Shown: in pieces, positions 1 through 9,235 of the stretch
Position numbering within the stretch: position 1 is the first letter of the stretch
Layout: each line of letters begins with the position of its first letter
Origin: Trinickia acidisoli
GTDB lineage: Bacteria > Pseudomonadota > Gammaproteobacteria > Burkholderiales > Burkholderiaceae
Direction of reading: 5' to 3'
Assembly (NCBI RefSeq): GCF_017315725.1
Contig: NZ_JAFLRG010000001.1
Location: forward strand, 3,782,001-3,846,000
DNA: 64,000 bases
The notes under the pieces: generated by a model
Databases searched by the model: none
What the model saw: the letters and a program-made list of their open reading frames with translations, nothing else
Told to the model about the DNA's origin: nothing
Made by a program: the position numbers and the translations under genes

Positions 1-1533
1 GAACGGCACTTGTTGCTTGAAGATTTGCTGAGCCCGCGTGTAGAGCGTCGTGCGCTGCGCGTTGTCGGTCGTCTCGCGGGCCTTGACGATGAGGTCGTTG
101 AACGGCTCGTAGCACCACTTCGAAAAATTGCTGCCGTTCACGGCCGAGCAGCCGAGCAGCACGCCGAGCCAATTGTCGGGATCGCCGTTATCGCCGGTGA
201 AGCCGATCAGCATCGCGTCGTGCTCGCCCGCATGCGCGCGCCTCACGTACTCGCCCCATTCGTAAGTCGTGATCGTTGCATGCACGCCGATCTTCGCCCA
301 ATCGGACTGAATCATCTCGGCCATCAGCCGCGCGTTGGGGTTGTAGGGACGTTGGACGGGCATCGCCCATAAGGTCAGCGTGAAGCCGTCGGGATAGCCG
401 GCCTTAGCGAGCAGCGCCTTCGCTTGCGCGGGATCGTAAGACGCGTCCTTGAGCGCCGCATCGTACGACCATTGCGTCGGCGGCATGGGCGCCGAGGCCA
501 CTTCGCCCGCGCCCTGATAAACCGCTTTGACGATCGCCGGCTTGTCGATGGCCATGTCGAGCGCACGGCGCACGTCGACGTTGTCGAGCGGTTTGTGCGT
601 CGTGTTGTAGGCGAGGAAACCCAGATTGAAGCCGACTTGATGCGGCATTTGCAGATTCGGGTCGGCACGCAGCGAGGCAATATCGGCGGGCGGCGGATAG
701 TTCATCACCTGGCACTCGTCGTCTTTCAGTTTCTCTACTCGCACCGCCGGATCGGGCGTGATCTGAAACACGAGCTTGCTCAGCCGCACGACACCGTCTT
801 TCCAATAATCGGGGTTGCCATCGAAGCGAATCGTCGCATCCTTCGTATAGCTATGAAAGATGAACGGCCCCGTTCCAACCGGCTGCTGATTGATCTCGAA
901 CGCTTTGCCTTCCTTCAAAAGCTGATCGGCGTACTCGGCCGATAGGATCGACGCGAACGGCATCGCGAGTTCGGACAGAAAGGGCGCGCTCGCGTTTCGA
1001 AGCGTGAGGCGCACCGTGTACGGGTCGACCTTTTCGATTGCTTCGAGGTTCGTGGCGAGCCCGAGATCGGCGAAGTACGGGAACTGCACCGGATACGCTT
1101 TGCGGAACGGCTGATCCGGATCGAGCATGCGCTCGAACGTGAACACGACGTCGTCCGCGTCGAAATCGCGCGTCGGCTTGAAATACGTCGTCGTATGAAA
1201 CTTCACGCCGTGGCGCAAATGAAACGTGTAGACACGGCCGTCGCTCGACACCCCCCACGACTGCGCGAGGCCAGGCTCGACCTTCGTGCCGCCGTGCTCG
1301 AACTCGACGAGACGGTTGTAGACCGTATAAGCGGCCGCCGAGAATTCGACGCTCGTCGTGTATTGGGCAGGATCGAAACCGGCGGGGCTCGCATCGGAGC
1401 AAAAAACGAGGGTCTTGTTGGGCAGTTCGGCCGCTTCGCAGCCTAGCGCGCCAAGCAAGACGGAGGCCGTTGCGGCCGCGACCACGATGGACGACGTGAA
1501 GCGAACAGCGAGAAGCGAACGACGTACCGACAT
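1..1533 (-). CDS. dppA: Periplasmic dipeptide-binding protein of an ABC importer (partial, C-terminus beyond window)
   Basis: Solute-binding protein that captures di/oligopeptides in the periplasm for a Dpp/Opp-type ABC permease (SBP_bac_5 family). The start at 1533 follows a GAAGGAG ribosome site and gives a hydrophobic signal peptide ending near an A-E-A site; the mature protein opens with LVFCSDASPAGFDPAQYTT, close to E. coli DppA. Further DppA hallmarks are GTGPF, the 'ECQVM.YPPPADIA' stretch, MPVQRPYNPNAR and GDNGDPDN. The 511 codons present leave roughly the last 20-30 residues off the left edge, so permease genes probably lie further left. It is divergent from the RpiR regulator and ggt, which suggests uptake of peptides released by gamma-glutamyltransferase. 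Family assignment is firm; peptide specificity is inferred. Confidence 0.93.
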   Translation of the reverse strand, partial: MSVRRSLLAVRFTSSIVVAAATASVLLGALGCEAAELPNKTLVFCSDASPAGFDPAQYTTSVEFSAAAYTVYNRLVEFEHGGTKVEPGLAQSWGVSSDGRVYTFHLRHGVKFHTTTYFKPTRDFDADDVVFTFERMLDPDQPFRKAYPVQFPYFADLGLATNLEAIEKVDPYTVRLTLRNASAPFLSELAMPFASILSAEYADQLLKEGKAFEINQQPVGTGPFIFHSYTKDATIRFDGNPDYWKDGVVRLSKLVFQITPDPAVRVEKLKDDECQVMNYPPPADIASLRADPNLQMPHQVGFNLGFLAYNTTHKPLDNVDVRRALDMAIDKPAIVKAVYQGAGEVASAPMPPTQWSYDAALKDASYDPAQAKALLAKAGYPDGFTLTLWAMPVQRPYNPNARLMAEMIQSDWAKIGVHATITTYEWGEYVRRAHAGEHDAMLIGFTGDNGDPDNWLGVLLGCSAVNGSNFSKWCYEPFNDLIVKARETTDNAQRTTLYTRAQQIFKQQVPF

Positions 1534-1600
1534 ATGCGCTCCTTCGATGACGGGCAGCCGAGAAGCGTAGCACGGCGCCCGGGCGATGCCAGTACCGTCG

Positions 1601-1772
1601 ATGTAACGTCTATCACGTCATCAATCGCCTACATAGCATCATCCGATCATTTATTTGCGGGTAAACACCGGGCAATCTCGCTGTTGACGCGCTTTTTTGG
1701 CTTGTTAGCATCTTTCGAACGTAATGAACGTTACATGAGCGGTTCACGCTGCTCGTGAAACCGAAGTTTTCA
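1601..1772. promoter_or_regulatory. Divergent dppA / rpiR control region with candidate operators
   Basis: The 253-base gap between dppA and the RpiR gene holds a plausible rightward sigma70 promoter, TTGACG (1684-1689) and TAGCAT (1706-1711), 16 bases apart. ATGTAACGT at 1601-1609 recurs exactly as its reverse complement ACGTTACAT at 1728-1736, one copy near each promoter. A palindrome TGAAA-N7-TTTCA at 1756-1772 lies just before the regulator start and resembles GAAA/TTTC-type RpiR operators. Roles are inferred from position and symmetry only. Confidence 0.4.
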
Positions 1773-1786
1773 TCGAACGAGGCATC

Positions 1787-2647
1787 GTGGCAGGCCCTTC
1801 CGTGCGGACGCTGCTCAAGCAGCGCGAAGAAACCTTGACCGTGTCGGAGCGGCGCGTGGTCGCCGTTCTGCTCGCCAACTACCCCAGCGCGGCGCTGACG
1901 TCGATCTCGCAGCTTGCCGGGGAAGCGGGCGTCAGCGATCCGACGGTCCATCGGCTCGTCTTGAAGCTCGGCTTCGAAGGCTATCCCGAGTTTCAGCGGG
2001 CGCTGCTCGCCGAGGTCGATGCGCGAATGAATTCGCCGCTGTCGAGACTCGAATCGTCGGCCGACGAGCGCCATGCCGAAGACATGCAGCAGACGATGCT
2101 CGGCTCGCTGACGCTCGCCATCGGCAAGACCGCGGAGCAAGCCTCACGCGAGGACTTCGAGCGGGCCGTCTCGCTGCTCGCCGATTCTCGGCGCACGGTG
2201 CTCTGCTGCGGCGGCCGCGCAAGCACGTTCCTCGCGTCGTGGCTGGCCGTGCTGCTTTCGCAGATGCGTCCGAACGCTCGGCACGTCGAGCCGTCGCTCG
2301 AGCGCGGGTCCGAAGCGCTCGCCGATCTCGTGCAGGGCGACGTGCTCGTCGTCTACGACTATCGCCGCTATCAGGACAGCGTCGTTCAGTTCGCGCGCGA
2401 AGCCCATGCGCTCGGTGCGCACGTCGTGCTGCTGACCGACGAGTGGCGCTCGCCGATCGCGAGCTTTGCCGACGCCGTACTCGTCTCGCTCGTGCAAAGC
2501 GCGTCGCCGTTCGACACGAAAGTGCCGGCCGTCGCGCAAACCGAATCGATCGTCGCGGCGCTCGTGCAGCGGCTGCCGATCGAGGCGAAAGCGAGATTGA
2601 AGCGCATCGAAGCACTCAGAGCCGGGCGCGTTGCCAACGACGCGTAA
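1787..2647 (+). CDS. MurR/RpiR family transcriptional regulator (HTH-SIS)
   Basis: Transcription factor with an N-terminal RpiR helix-turn-helix (about residues 1-77, including 'ISQLAGEAGVSDPTVHRL') and a C-terminal SIS sugar-isomerase-type sensing domain (about 120-260, with 'VLCCGGRAS' and 'GDVLVVYDYRRY'). At 286 aa it has the usual family length. The start is GTG at 1787 behind a GAGG site; no upstream ATG fits. RpiR proteins usually sense a phosphosugar or amino sugar, but this one sits between dppA and ggt, so its regulon is more likely peptide/gamma-glutamyl metabolism. The ligand cannot be read from sequence. Confidence 0.88.
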   Translation: MAGPSVRTLLKQREETLTVSERRVVAVLLANYPSAALTSISQLAGEAGVSDPTVHRLVLKLGFEGYPEFQRALLAEVDARMNSPLSRLESSADERHAEDMQQTMLGSLTLAIGKTAEQASREDFERAVSLLADSRRTVLCCGGRASTFLASWLAVLLSQMRPNARHVEPSLERGSEALADLVQGDVLVVYDYRRYQDSVVQFAREAHALGAHVVLLTDEWRSPIASFADAVLVSLVQSASPFDTKVPAVAQTESIVAALVQRLPIEAKARLKRIEALRAGRVANDA

Positions 2648-2696
2648 CCGGCCGCTGGTCCCACCATCGATACAGGACTTCCAACAACGAAGAGAC

Positions 2697-4475
2697 ATGA
2701 TGAAAAAAAACACGACACTTCTCGCCGCGCTCACCGCCGCGATCGTCGCAACGAGCGCACTCGCCACCGTTGCGATGGCGGCCTCGCGTCCCGCCGTCGA
2801 AGCGCGCAACGGCATGGTCGTAACGTCGCAGCATCTCGCCTCGCAAGTGGGCATCGACATTCTGAAAATGGGCGGCAACGCGATCGACGCGGCCGTGGCC
2901 GTCGGCTATGCGCAGGCGGTCGTCAACCCGTGCTGCGGCAACATCGGCGGCGGCGGCTTCATGACGATCCACCTCGCCGATGGCCGTGATACGTTCATCA
3001 ATTTTCGCGAGACGGCGCCCGCCGCGGCCACCGCGAACATGTATCTCGATGCCGAAGGCACCGTGAAGAAAGGCGCGAGCCTATTCGGCTACGGCGCCGT
3101 GGGCGTGCCGGGCACGGTGATGGGAATGGACATGGCCGAGCGCAAGTACGGACGCCTCACGCGCGAGCAGGTGATGGCGCCGGCGATCCGTCTCGCCCGC
3201 GAAGGCTTCGTGCTCACGCGTGCCGATACCGACATTCTCGACACCACCGTCAAGCGCTTCAAGGACGATCCCGAGATCGCTCGCATCTTCCTGCGCCCGG
3301 ACGGCACGCCGCTGCAACCCGGCGATCGGCTCGTGCAAAAGAATTTGGCCAATACGCTCGAAGCGATCGCGAAGCACGGCCCCGACGCATTCTACAAGGG
3401 CAAGATTCCGCAGACGATCGAAGCGGCATCGAAGGCGGGCGACGGCATGATCACTGCGGCGGACTTCGCGAACTATCGCGCCACCGAGATGACGCCCGTC
3501 ACCTGCGACTATCACGGCTACACGTTCATCTCGGCCCCGCCGCCGAGCTCGGGCGGCACGACGATGTGCGAAATTCTGAACACGCTCGAAGGCTATGACC
3601 TCAAAGGCTTTGGCTGGCATTCGGCCACGGCCGTGCACTATATGGCCGAGGCGATGCGCCACGCGTACGCCGATCGCAACACGAAGCTCGGCGATCCCGC
3701 GTTCGTGAAGAATCCGCTCGATCAGTTGCTCAGCAAGTCGTACGCGGCGCAGATTCGCGCCTCGATCAGCGCGGATAAAGCGACGCCGTCGATGCAACTG
3801 GCCGACGCCGCGTCGCTGCCGGAGAAGAAAGAGACGACGCATTACTCGATCGTCGACAAGCAAGGCAACGCCGTCTCGACCACCTATACGATCAACGGCC
3901 GCTTCGGCGCCGTCGTGATGGCGCCGGGCACGGGCTTCTTCCTCAACGACGAAATGGACGACTTCACGTCGAAGGTCGGCGCGCAAAACATGTTCGGGCT
4001 CGTGCAAGGTCCGAACAATGCGATTGCCCCGGGCAAACGTCCGCTCTCGTCGATGGCGCCGACGATCGTGACGAAGGACGGCAAGGTGTTCCTCGTGATC
4101 GGCTCGCCGGGGGGCTCGCGCATCATTACGACGACGCTCGAAACGGCGATCGACATCATCGATTACGGCATGGAGCCGCAAGAGGCCGTCGATGCCGCGC
4201 GTATTCACGAGCAATGGCTGCCTGACGTCGTCTACTACGAGCCTTACGGGTTGTCCGCCGATACGCTGAAAATGCTGACCGGCATGGGCTACAAGATGGT
4301 TCAGCAAACGCCTTGGGGCGCCGCCGAGCTGGTCGAAGTCGGATTGCCGGGCGTCGCCATGGATGATTCGCAGAGTTCGGGGAACGATTCGTCGGTGTCG
4401 GGCAAGGTGCGCGTGGGGTACTTCTACGGCGCGAACGACGAGCGGCGTCCGGCGGGTGAAGCGTTGGGTTATTGA
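2697..4475 (+). CDS. ggt: Gamma-glutamyltranspeptidase precursor
   Basis: N-terminal nucleophile hydrolase that cleaves gamma-glutamyl bonds (glutathione and relatives) in the periplasm. The chosen start (ATG 2697, or 2700) gives a Sec signal peptide with a basic MMKKN start and a cleavage site near AMAAS, 592 aa in all, a normal GGT length. Autoprocessing should occur before Thr381 in 'ETTHYSIVDKQGNAVS', the new N-terminus of the small subunit and the catalytic nucleophile. Substrate-site motifs 'GGGGF' and 'PGKRPLSSMAP' are present. It follows the RpiR gene closely and ends at a strong hairpin. Product Cys-Gly could feed the neighbouring dipeptide importer (inference). Confidence 0.95.
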   Translation: MMKKNTTLLAALTAAIVATSALATVAMAASRPAVEARNGMVVTSQHLASQVGIDILKMGGNAIDAAVAVGYAQAVVNPCCGNIGGGGFMTIHLADGRDTFINFRETAPAAATANMYLDAEGTVKKGASLFGYGAVGVPGTVMGMDMAERKYGRLTREQVMAPAIRLAREGFVLTRADTDILDTTVKRFKDDPEIARIFLRPDGTPLQPGDRLVQKNLANTLEAIAKHGPDAFYKGKIPQTIEAASKAGDGMITAADFANYRATEMTPVTCDYHGYTFISAPPPSSGGTTMCEILNTLEGYDLKGFGWHSATAVHYMAEAMRHAYADRNTKLGDPAFVKNPLDQLLSKSYAAQIRASISADKATPSMQLADAASLPEKKETTHYSIVDKQGNAVSTTYTINGRFGAVVMAPGTGFFLNDEMDDFTSKVGAQNMFGLVQGPNNAIAPGKRPLSSMAPTIVTKDGKVFLVIGSPGGSRIITTTLETAIDIIDYGMEPQEAVDAARIHEQWLPDVVYYEPYGLSADTLKMLTGMGYKMVQQTPWGAAELVEVGLPGVAMDDSQSSGNDSSVSGKVRVGYFYGANDERRPAGEALGY

Positions 4476-4506
4476 GCGAGCGCGCCACCTAGGCACGCAG
4501 CGATGA

Positions 4507-4539
4507 CAAAGCCCGCTAGCTTTCGCTCAGCGGGCTTTG
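4507..4539. terminator. Hairpin between ggt and higA
   Basis: An 11-bp perfect inverted repeat, CAAAGCCCGCT / AGCGGGCTTTG, with an 11-base loop, lies 30 bases after the ggt stop and before the end of the convergent higA. The T-rich arms suit termination in both directions, though the tail has only a short T run. Confidence 0.7.
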
Positions 4540-4596
4540 TTCGGATGCATGACGTGAATCGAATGTGATAGCTTATCGCAGGCACTTTGCAGAAGG

Positions 4597-4911
4597 TCAG
4601 GCAGCGATAGCATGCAGTCTGATCTCCGCAATCTTCTCCGCACCGATCCGCTCTTTCGCCATCTCGGTGTCGTAGTGTGTCTGAAGGTTCATCCAATTTT
4701 GCGGATCAACAGAGAAGAAGGCACCCAGCCGAACAGCCGTATCGGCCGTAATGGCGCGTCCGTGCTTGATGATCTCGTTGATGCGACGCGCCGGCACGCC
4801 GATCGCTTTGGCGAGGGCATATTGCGAAATGCCCATCGGCTCAAGCCACTCGAGTGCGAGGATCTCGCCAGGCGTCGCCAGCGGAACTTCCCGAACCATA
4901 AATTTCTCCAT
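4597..4911 (-). CDS. higA: HigA-type antitoxin, XRE-family HTH
   Basis: Antitoxin and autorepressor of a HigBA toxin-antitoxin pair, 104 aa. The central helix-turn-helix (about residues 25-60) reads 'ISQYALAKAIGVPARRINEI', typical of the HigA/VapI group, and the C-terminal 'GAFFSVDPQNWMNLQTHYD' is the usual HigA tail. It starts 9 bases after the end of the toxin reading frame and would be co-transcribed with it from the promoter near 5206-5234. HigA normally binds HigB and represses the operon; with higB disrupted it may now act only as a repressor. Confidence 0.88.
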   Translation of the reverse strand: MEKFMVREVPLATPGEILALEWLEPMGISQYALAKAIGVPARRINEIIKHGRAITADTAVRLGAFFSVDPQNWMNLQTHYDTEMAKERIGAEKIAEIRLHAIAA

Positions 4912-4920
4912 GGTGATGGG

Positions 4921-5199
4921 TTAATGGTAGTCGACGATTTCGACATTCGTCGCATTGCCGTTCGCGAACTTGAAGCACACACGCCATTGGCTGCTGATAC
5001 GGATGCTGTACTGGCCGACCCGATTTCGCTTAAGTGCCTCCAGTTGATTTCCGGGCGGGATCTTCAAGAAATCCAGATCAGCCGCCGCATGCAACTGCTG
5101 CAACTTGCGCATGGCCACACCCTCAATGTTGACGAAGCGGGCAACTCCTCTGCCGTTGAAGAGCGTTTCCGTGTCTCAGCACTTGAACGAGGTGATCAT
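4921..5199 (-). pseudogene. higB: HigB-type RelE-fold toxin, interrupted by an in-frame UGA at codon 8
   Basis: Reading from ATG 5199 gives MITSFKC, a TGA stop (5176-5178), then DTETLFNGRGVARFVNIEG and on through the rest of a normal HigB, including 'IPPGNQLEALKRNRVGQYSI' and 'QWRVCFKF', ending VDYH. With the stop read through the product would be 92 aa, the usual HigB length. The only starts after the stop are GTG 5118 and ATG 5112, giving 65 aa or less and losing the first beta-strand and helix. HigB is a ribosome-dependent mRNase; the C-terminal basic residues are retained but the fold is probably incomplete. I call it a decayed toxin; a sequencing error at 5176-5178 is the main alternative. 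Confidence 0.75.
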
Positions 5200-5205
5200 G
5201 GGCCG

Positions 5206-5242
5206 TTAGTAACGTTAACCGTTATTAACGTCAAACGTTACT
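5206..5242 (-). promoter_or_regulatory. higBA promoter overlapped by inverted-repeat operator
   Basis: On the minus strand TTGACG (5229-5234) and TACTAA (5206-5211) are 17 bases apart. A perfect 9-bp inverted repeat, AGTAACGTT (5208-5216) and AACGTTACT (5234-5242), flanks the core, with GTTAAC and GTTATTAAC inside it. Repeats over the core elements are what HigA autorepression needs. The predicted start of transcription falls at or next to ATG 5199, so a leaderless mRNA is possible. Confidence 0.6.
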
Positions 5243-5357
5243 ATCGGGAGGTGCGCGACTGCCCGATATCGGCAGCATGATGATGGCTCAAGGCAACCCA
5301 ACGCGCTTTCCACGCATCGGGTTCGATCGTTATCGCGCAGCGATCGGCAAGCAGCCT

Positions 5358-6200
5358 CTACCCACCCCGCCCGTACCCCAGCCGTTCGCAGATCGCCTTC
5401 GTCGCCGTGGCCGCATTGAGCGTATAGAAATGCAGCCCCGGCGCGCCTTCCTTGACGAGCCGCTCGCACAATTGCGCGACGACGTCGAGACCGAACGCAC
5501 GAATCGCTTCTTTATCATCGCCGAAGCTTTCGAGCCGCTTGGCCACCCAGCGCGGCACTTCGGCCCCGCACATCTCCGAGAATCGCATCAGTTGCGAGTA
5601 GTTCGTGATCGGCATGATGCCGGGCACGATCGGTACGTCGACGCCGAGCTTGCGCGCATCGTCGAGGAAACGGAAATACGCGTCGGCGTTATAGAAGTAC
5701 TGCGTGATTGCAGCGTCCGCGCCGGCTTTCACTTTGCGCGCGAAATTCTCGACATCGTGTCGCGGCGAGCGCGCCTGCGGGTGATACTCCGGGTAGGCCG
5801 CCACTTCGATATGGAACCAATCGCCGTACTCGGCGCGAATGAACGCGACGAGTTCCGATGCATAGCGCAGTTCGCCGACTGCGCCCATGCCCGAGGGCAA
5901 ATCGCCGCGCAACGCGACGATATGGCGAATACCGTGCGAACGGTAACGCTCGAGGATCGCACGCAGGCTGTCTCTCGACGAGCCGATACACGACAAATGA
6001 GGGGCCGCTTCGAGCCCGTCCTTGGCCATGTCGAGCACGGTGTCGAGCGTACCTTGCTGCGTCGAGCCGCCCGCGCCGAAGGTCACTGAGACGAACTTGG
6101 GCCGAAGCAGCGCCAATTGCGCGCGCGTCGCGCGCAGCTTCTCGACGCCTTCGGGCGTCTTCGGCGGAAAAAATTCGAACGAGATTTCGATGGGATTCAT
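5358..6200 (-). CDS. metF: 5,10-methylenetetrahydrofolate reductase
   Basis: FAD enzyme that reduces methylene-THF to methyl-THF, the methyl donor for homocysteine remethylation. The 280-aa protein begins 'PIEISFEFFPPKTPEGVEKL' and has 'VSVTFGAGGST' and 'ALRGDLPSG', all standard MetF motifs of the TIM barrel. It is the last gene of the ahcY / membrane protein / metF run, 49 bases after the membrane protein gene, so methyl regeneration may share control with SAH removal. Whether transcripts from the SAH riboswitch reach it depends on the hairpin at 6662-6687. Confidence 0.95.
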   Translation of the reverse strand: MNPIEISFEFFPPKTPEGVEKLRATRAQLALLRPKFVSVTFGAGGSTQQGTLDTVLDMAKDGLEAAPHLSCIGSSRDSLRAILERYRSHGIRHIVALRGDLPSGMGAVGELRYASELVAFIRAEYGDWFHIEVAAYPEYHPQARSPRHDVENFARKVKAGADAAITQYFYNADAYFRFLDDARKLGVDVPIVPGIMPITNYSQLMRFSEMCGAEVPRWVAKRLESFGDDKEAIRAFGLDVVAQLCERLVKEGAPGLHFYTLNAATATKAICERLGYGRGG

Positions 6201-6249
6201 GATGCGATGGATCCGCTGTTTAGCCGAGCCGCGTTGAGCCGAGCCACAA

Positions 6250-6603
6250 TCAGCCGAGGCTGCGATTGCCGAAGATCAGCGCCGACAGCAGCCACGACAC
6301 GATGCTGTACAAGATCGAGCCGAAGAATGCCGACCAAAATCCCGATACCTCGAACCCCTTCAGCAGCGACGCCGCAAGCCAGAAGCACAGGGCATTGACG
6401 ACGAGGATGAACACCCCGAGCGTGACGATCGTGACAGGCAGCGTCAGTATGATCAGCACGGGCCGGATCACGGCGTTGATGAGCCCGAGCACGAGCGCGA
6501 CGATGAGCGCCGTGCCGAAGCTGCGAACGTGAATCGACGGCACGAGGTACGTGATGATCAAGAGCGCGAGCGCGTTGATCACCCAGGTCAGCAGTACGGT
6601 CAT
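6250..6603 (-). CDS. Four-helix membrane protein of the phage-holin superfamily IV type
   Basis: A 117-aa, almost wholly hydrophobic protein with four predicted membrane helices (about 4-24, 29-49, 56-80, 90-112). The 'LINAVIRPVLIILTLPVTI' stretch is characteristic of the family named after a mycobacterial phage holin. These are widespread chromosomal proteins of unknown function, and nothing nearby suggests phage. It lies between ahcY and metF on the same strand, a placement common in Betaproteobacteria, which hints at co-regulation rather than a direct methyl-cycle role. Confidence 0.8.
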   Translation of the reverse strand: MTVLLTWVINALALLIITYLVPSIHVRSFGTALIVALVLGLINAVIRPVLIILTLPVTIVTLGVFILVVNALCFWLAASLLKGFEVSGFWSAFFGSILYSIVSWLLSALIFGNRSLG

Positions 6604-6661
6604 GGCGAGTTCCTTCGGCGTAGTGGCAAGGTGTTATCGGACGATGGAGGGCAACGCGACT

Positions 6662-6687
6662 GCAAAAGACCGCGCGATGCCGCGCGG
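6662..6687 (-). terminator. Terminator-like hairpin between ahcY and the membrane protein gene
   Basis: On the minus strand CCGCGC-GGCATC-GCGCGG is followed by TCTTTTG. It lies 118 bases past the ahcY stop, inside the 201-base gap before the next gene. It could end most ahcY transcripts or attenuate read-through to metF. Confidence 0.55.
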
Positions 6688-6804
6688 CTCGGTACTGCGT
6701 TGAACGTCGCGGTGCCGAGAACGGCGACACCGCGATGAAAGTGCCTGCGAGCCGGCGCGGGGACCTCGCGCGCAATGCGAAACGCCCCGTGCCGAGTAGC
6801 CCGA

Positions 6805-8226
<1,422 letters not shown>

Positions 8227-8263
8227 CACGCCCTCCTTTCTAATGAGTTCTAGAAAAAGTAGA

Positions 8264-8376
8264 CGTGAGCGCCGTTCGATGGAGCCGGTATGCGGGCGCA
8301 GCCAACGCGCTTTGGGGCATACCGTCCGATTGAATTCCGAGCCTGGCGGGTCGCCCCGTCGCAACGCTCCTCGGAA
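8264..8376 (-). promoter_or_regulatory. SAH riboswitch controlling ahcY
   Basis: Reading the minus strand, CCGAGGAGCG-TTGCGACGGG opens at 8374, CAGGCTCGG closes the first helix (8345-8337) and AACGGCGCTCACG (ending 8264) supplies the pseudoknot strand pairing with GAGCG. These three blocks in this order are the conserved core of the SAH riboswitch, an RNA known upstream of ahcY in Beta- and Gammaproteobacteria. The element ends 38 bases before the ahcY start, and SAH binding activates expression in known members. The stem-loop between the blocks is about 60 bases long. Confidence 0.93.
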
Positions 8377-8385
8377 GTGGCAGGG

Positions 8386-8391
8386 ATTGTA
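8386..8391 (-). promoter_or_regulatory. -10 element of the ahcY promoter
   Basis: TACAAT on the minus strand predicts transcription starting near 8379, a few bases before the first riboswitch helix. The -35 is poor (TTCGGC at a 17-base spacing). Confidence 0.5.
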
Positions 8392-8454
8392 GCATCAATG
8401 CGCATGACGCCGAAGGCAAAGGACCGCCTCCGGCGCAGCGCAATCTCGATGACG

Positions 8455-9183
8455 CTAGCCGAGCGTCGCGGCGAGCAACGGGGCCAGCAACACCATGACG
8501 ATCCCGGCGATCATCATCGTCAGGCTCGCGATGACGCCTTCCTCGCTGCCGAGCTCGCGCGCCTTCGCCGTCCCCACGCCATGCGCGGCGGCGCCGAACA
8601 TGACCCCGCGCGCGAGCCGGCTACGCAACGGCAGAAACACCAGCACGAGTTCGCCGAGCAGCATGCCGCACACGCCCGTCGCAATCACGAACAGCGCGGT
8701 CAGTTGCTTGGGCGCATGGATCTGATCCGACACGGCAAGCGCGAACGGCGTCGATACCGAGCGGGTCATCAGGCTGCGCGCAACGTCGGGGGCGAGGTGC
8801 AAGAGCTTCGCGAGCGCGAACGAGCCGCTGACGGCCACGACGATCCCGACCGTGACGCCGGCTGCCAGCGAAATCCAATGGCGCCGCATCAAGTCGCGGT
8901 ATTCGTAGATCGGCACCGCAAACGCGACGGTGGCCGGGCCCAGCAGCCACATCAGCCAGCGCGTATCGGCGAAGTAGACCGAATACGGAATGTGCATGGC
9001 GAGCACCACGACGGCCAGCATCGCGGGCACGACCACGAGCGGCGTGAGCCAGGGCTGCTTGAAGCGTGCATACAAACGCTTGCCCGCCGCGTAGAACGCG
9101 ATCGTCAGTACGAAGCATGCGGCGGCCACCCATTGCGGCCGCGCCGCGGTAACGGGCCAGGACAGAACCGATGAAACCGACAT
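8455..9183 (-). CDS. LrgB/CidB family membrane protein (antiholin-like partner)
   Basis: Polytopic inner-membrane protein of 242 aa with about six to seven hydrophobic helices, belonging to the LrgB/CidB family that works with a small CidA/LrgA holin-like protein. The motifs 'SVSTPFALAVSDQIHAPKQL' and 'GAAAHGVGTAKARELG' are the conserved LrgB core. The start at 9183 is preferred over 9198 because the GAGGAG ribosome site lies between them. It is 52 bases downstream of the cidA-like gene in one operon. Proposed roles for such pairs include control of murein hydrolases and export of small organic acids; which applies here is unknown. Confidence 0.88.
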   Translation of the reverse strand: MSVSSVLSWPVTAARPQWVAAACFVLTIAFYAAGKRLYARFKQPWLTPLVVVPAMLAVVVLAMHIPYSVYFADTRWLMWLLGPATVAFAVPIYEYRDLMRRHWISLAAGVTVGIVVAVSGSFALAKLLHLAPDVARSLMTRSVSTPFALAVSDQIHAPKQLTALFVIATGVCGMLLGELVLVFLPLRSRLARGVMFGAAAHGVGTAKARELGSEEGVIASLTMMIAGIVMVLLAPLLAATLG

Positions 9184-9235
9184 CGACCTACTCCTCATAT
9201 GATTTTCGCTGTCGCGCGCTAGGGCTGGGTCCGCC

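Noticed and set aside
3081..4496. A 471-codon minus-strand frame opposite ggt
   Set aside because: Shadow of ggt codon bias; no domain recognisable and extreme Arg content. The same applies to long frames opposite ahcY (6775-8253) and the AidB-like gene (10873-12336).
4921..5199. UGA in higB as a selenocysteine codon
   Set aside because: No SECIS-like hairpin is evident directly after it, the family has no selenoprotein members known to me, and residue 8 is not catalytic.
6250..6603. Prophage remnant signalled by a holin-like protein
   Set aside because: No other phage gene, integrase or att-like repeat nearby; the family is common as a chromosomal membrane protein.
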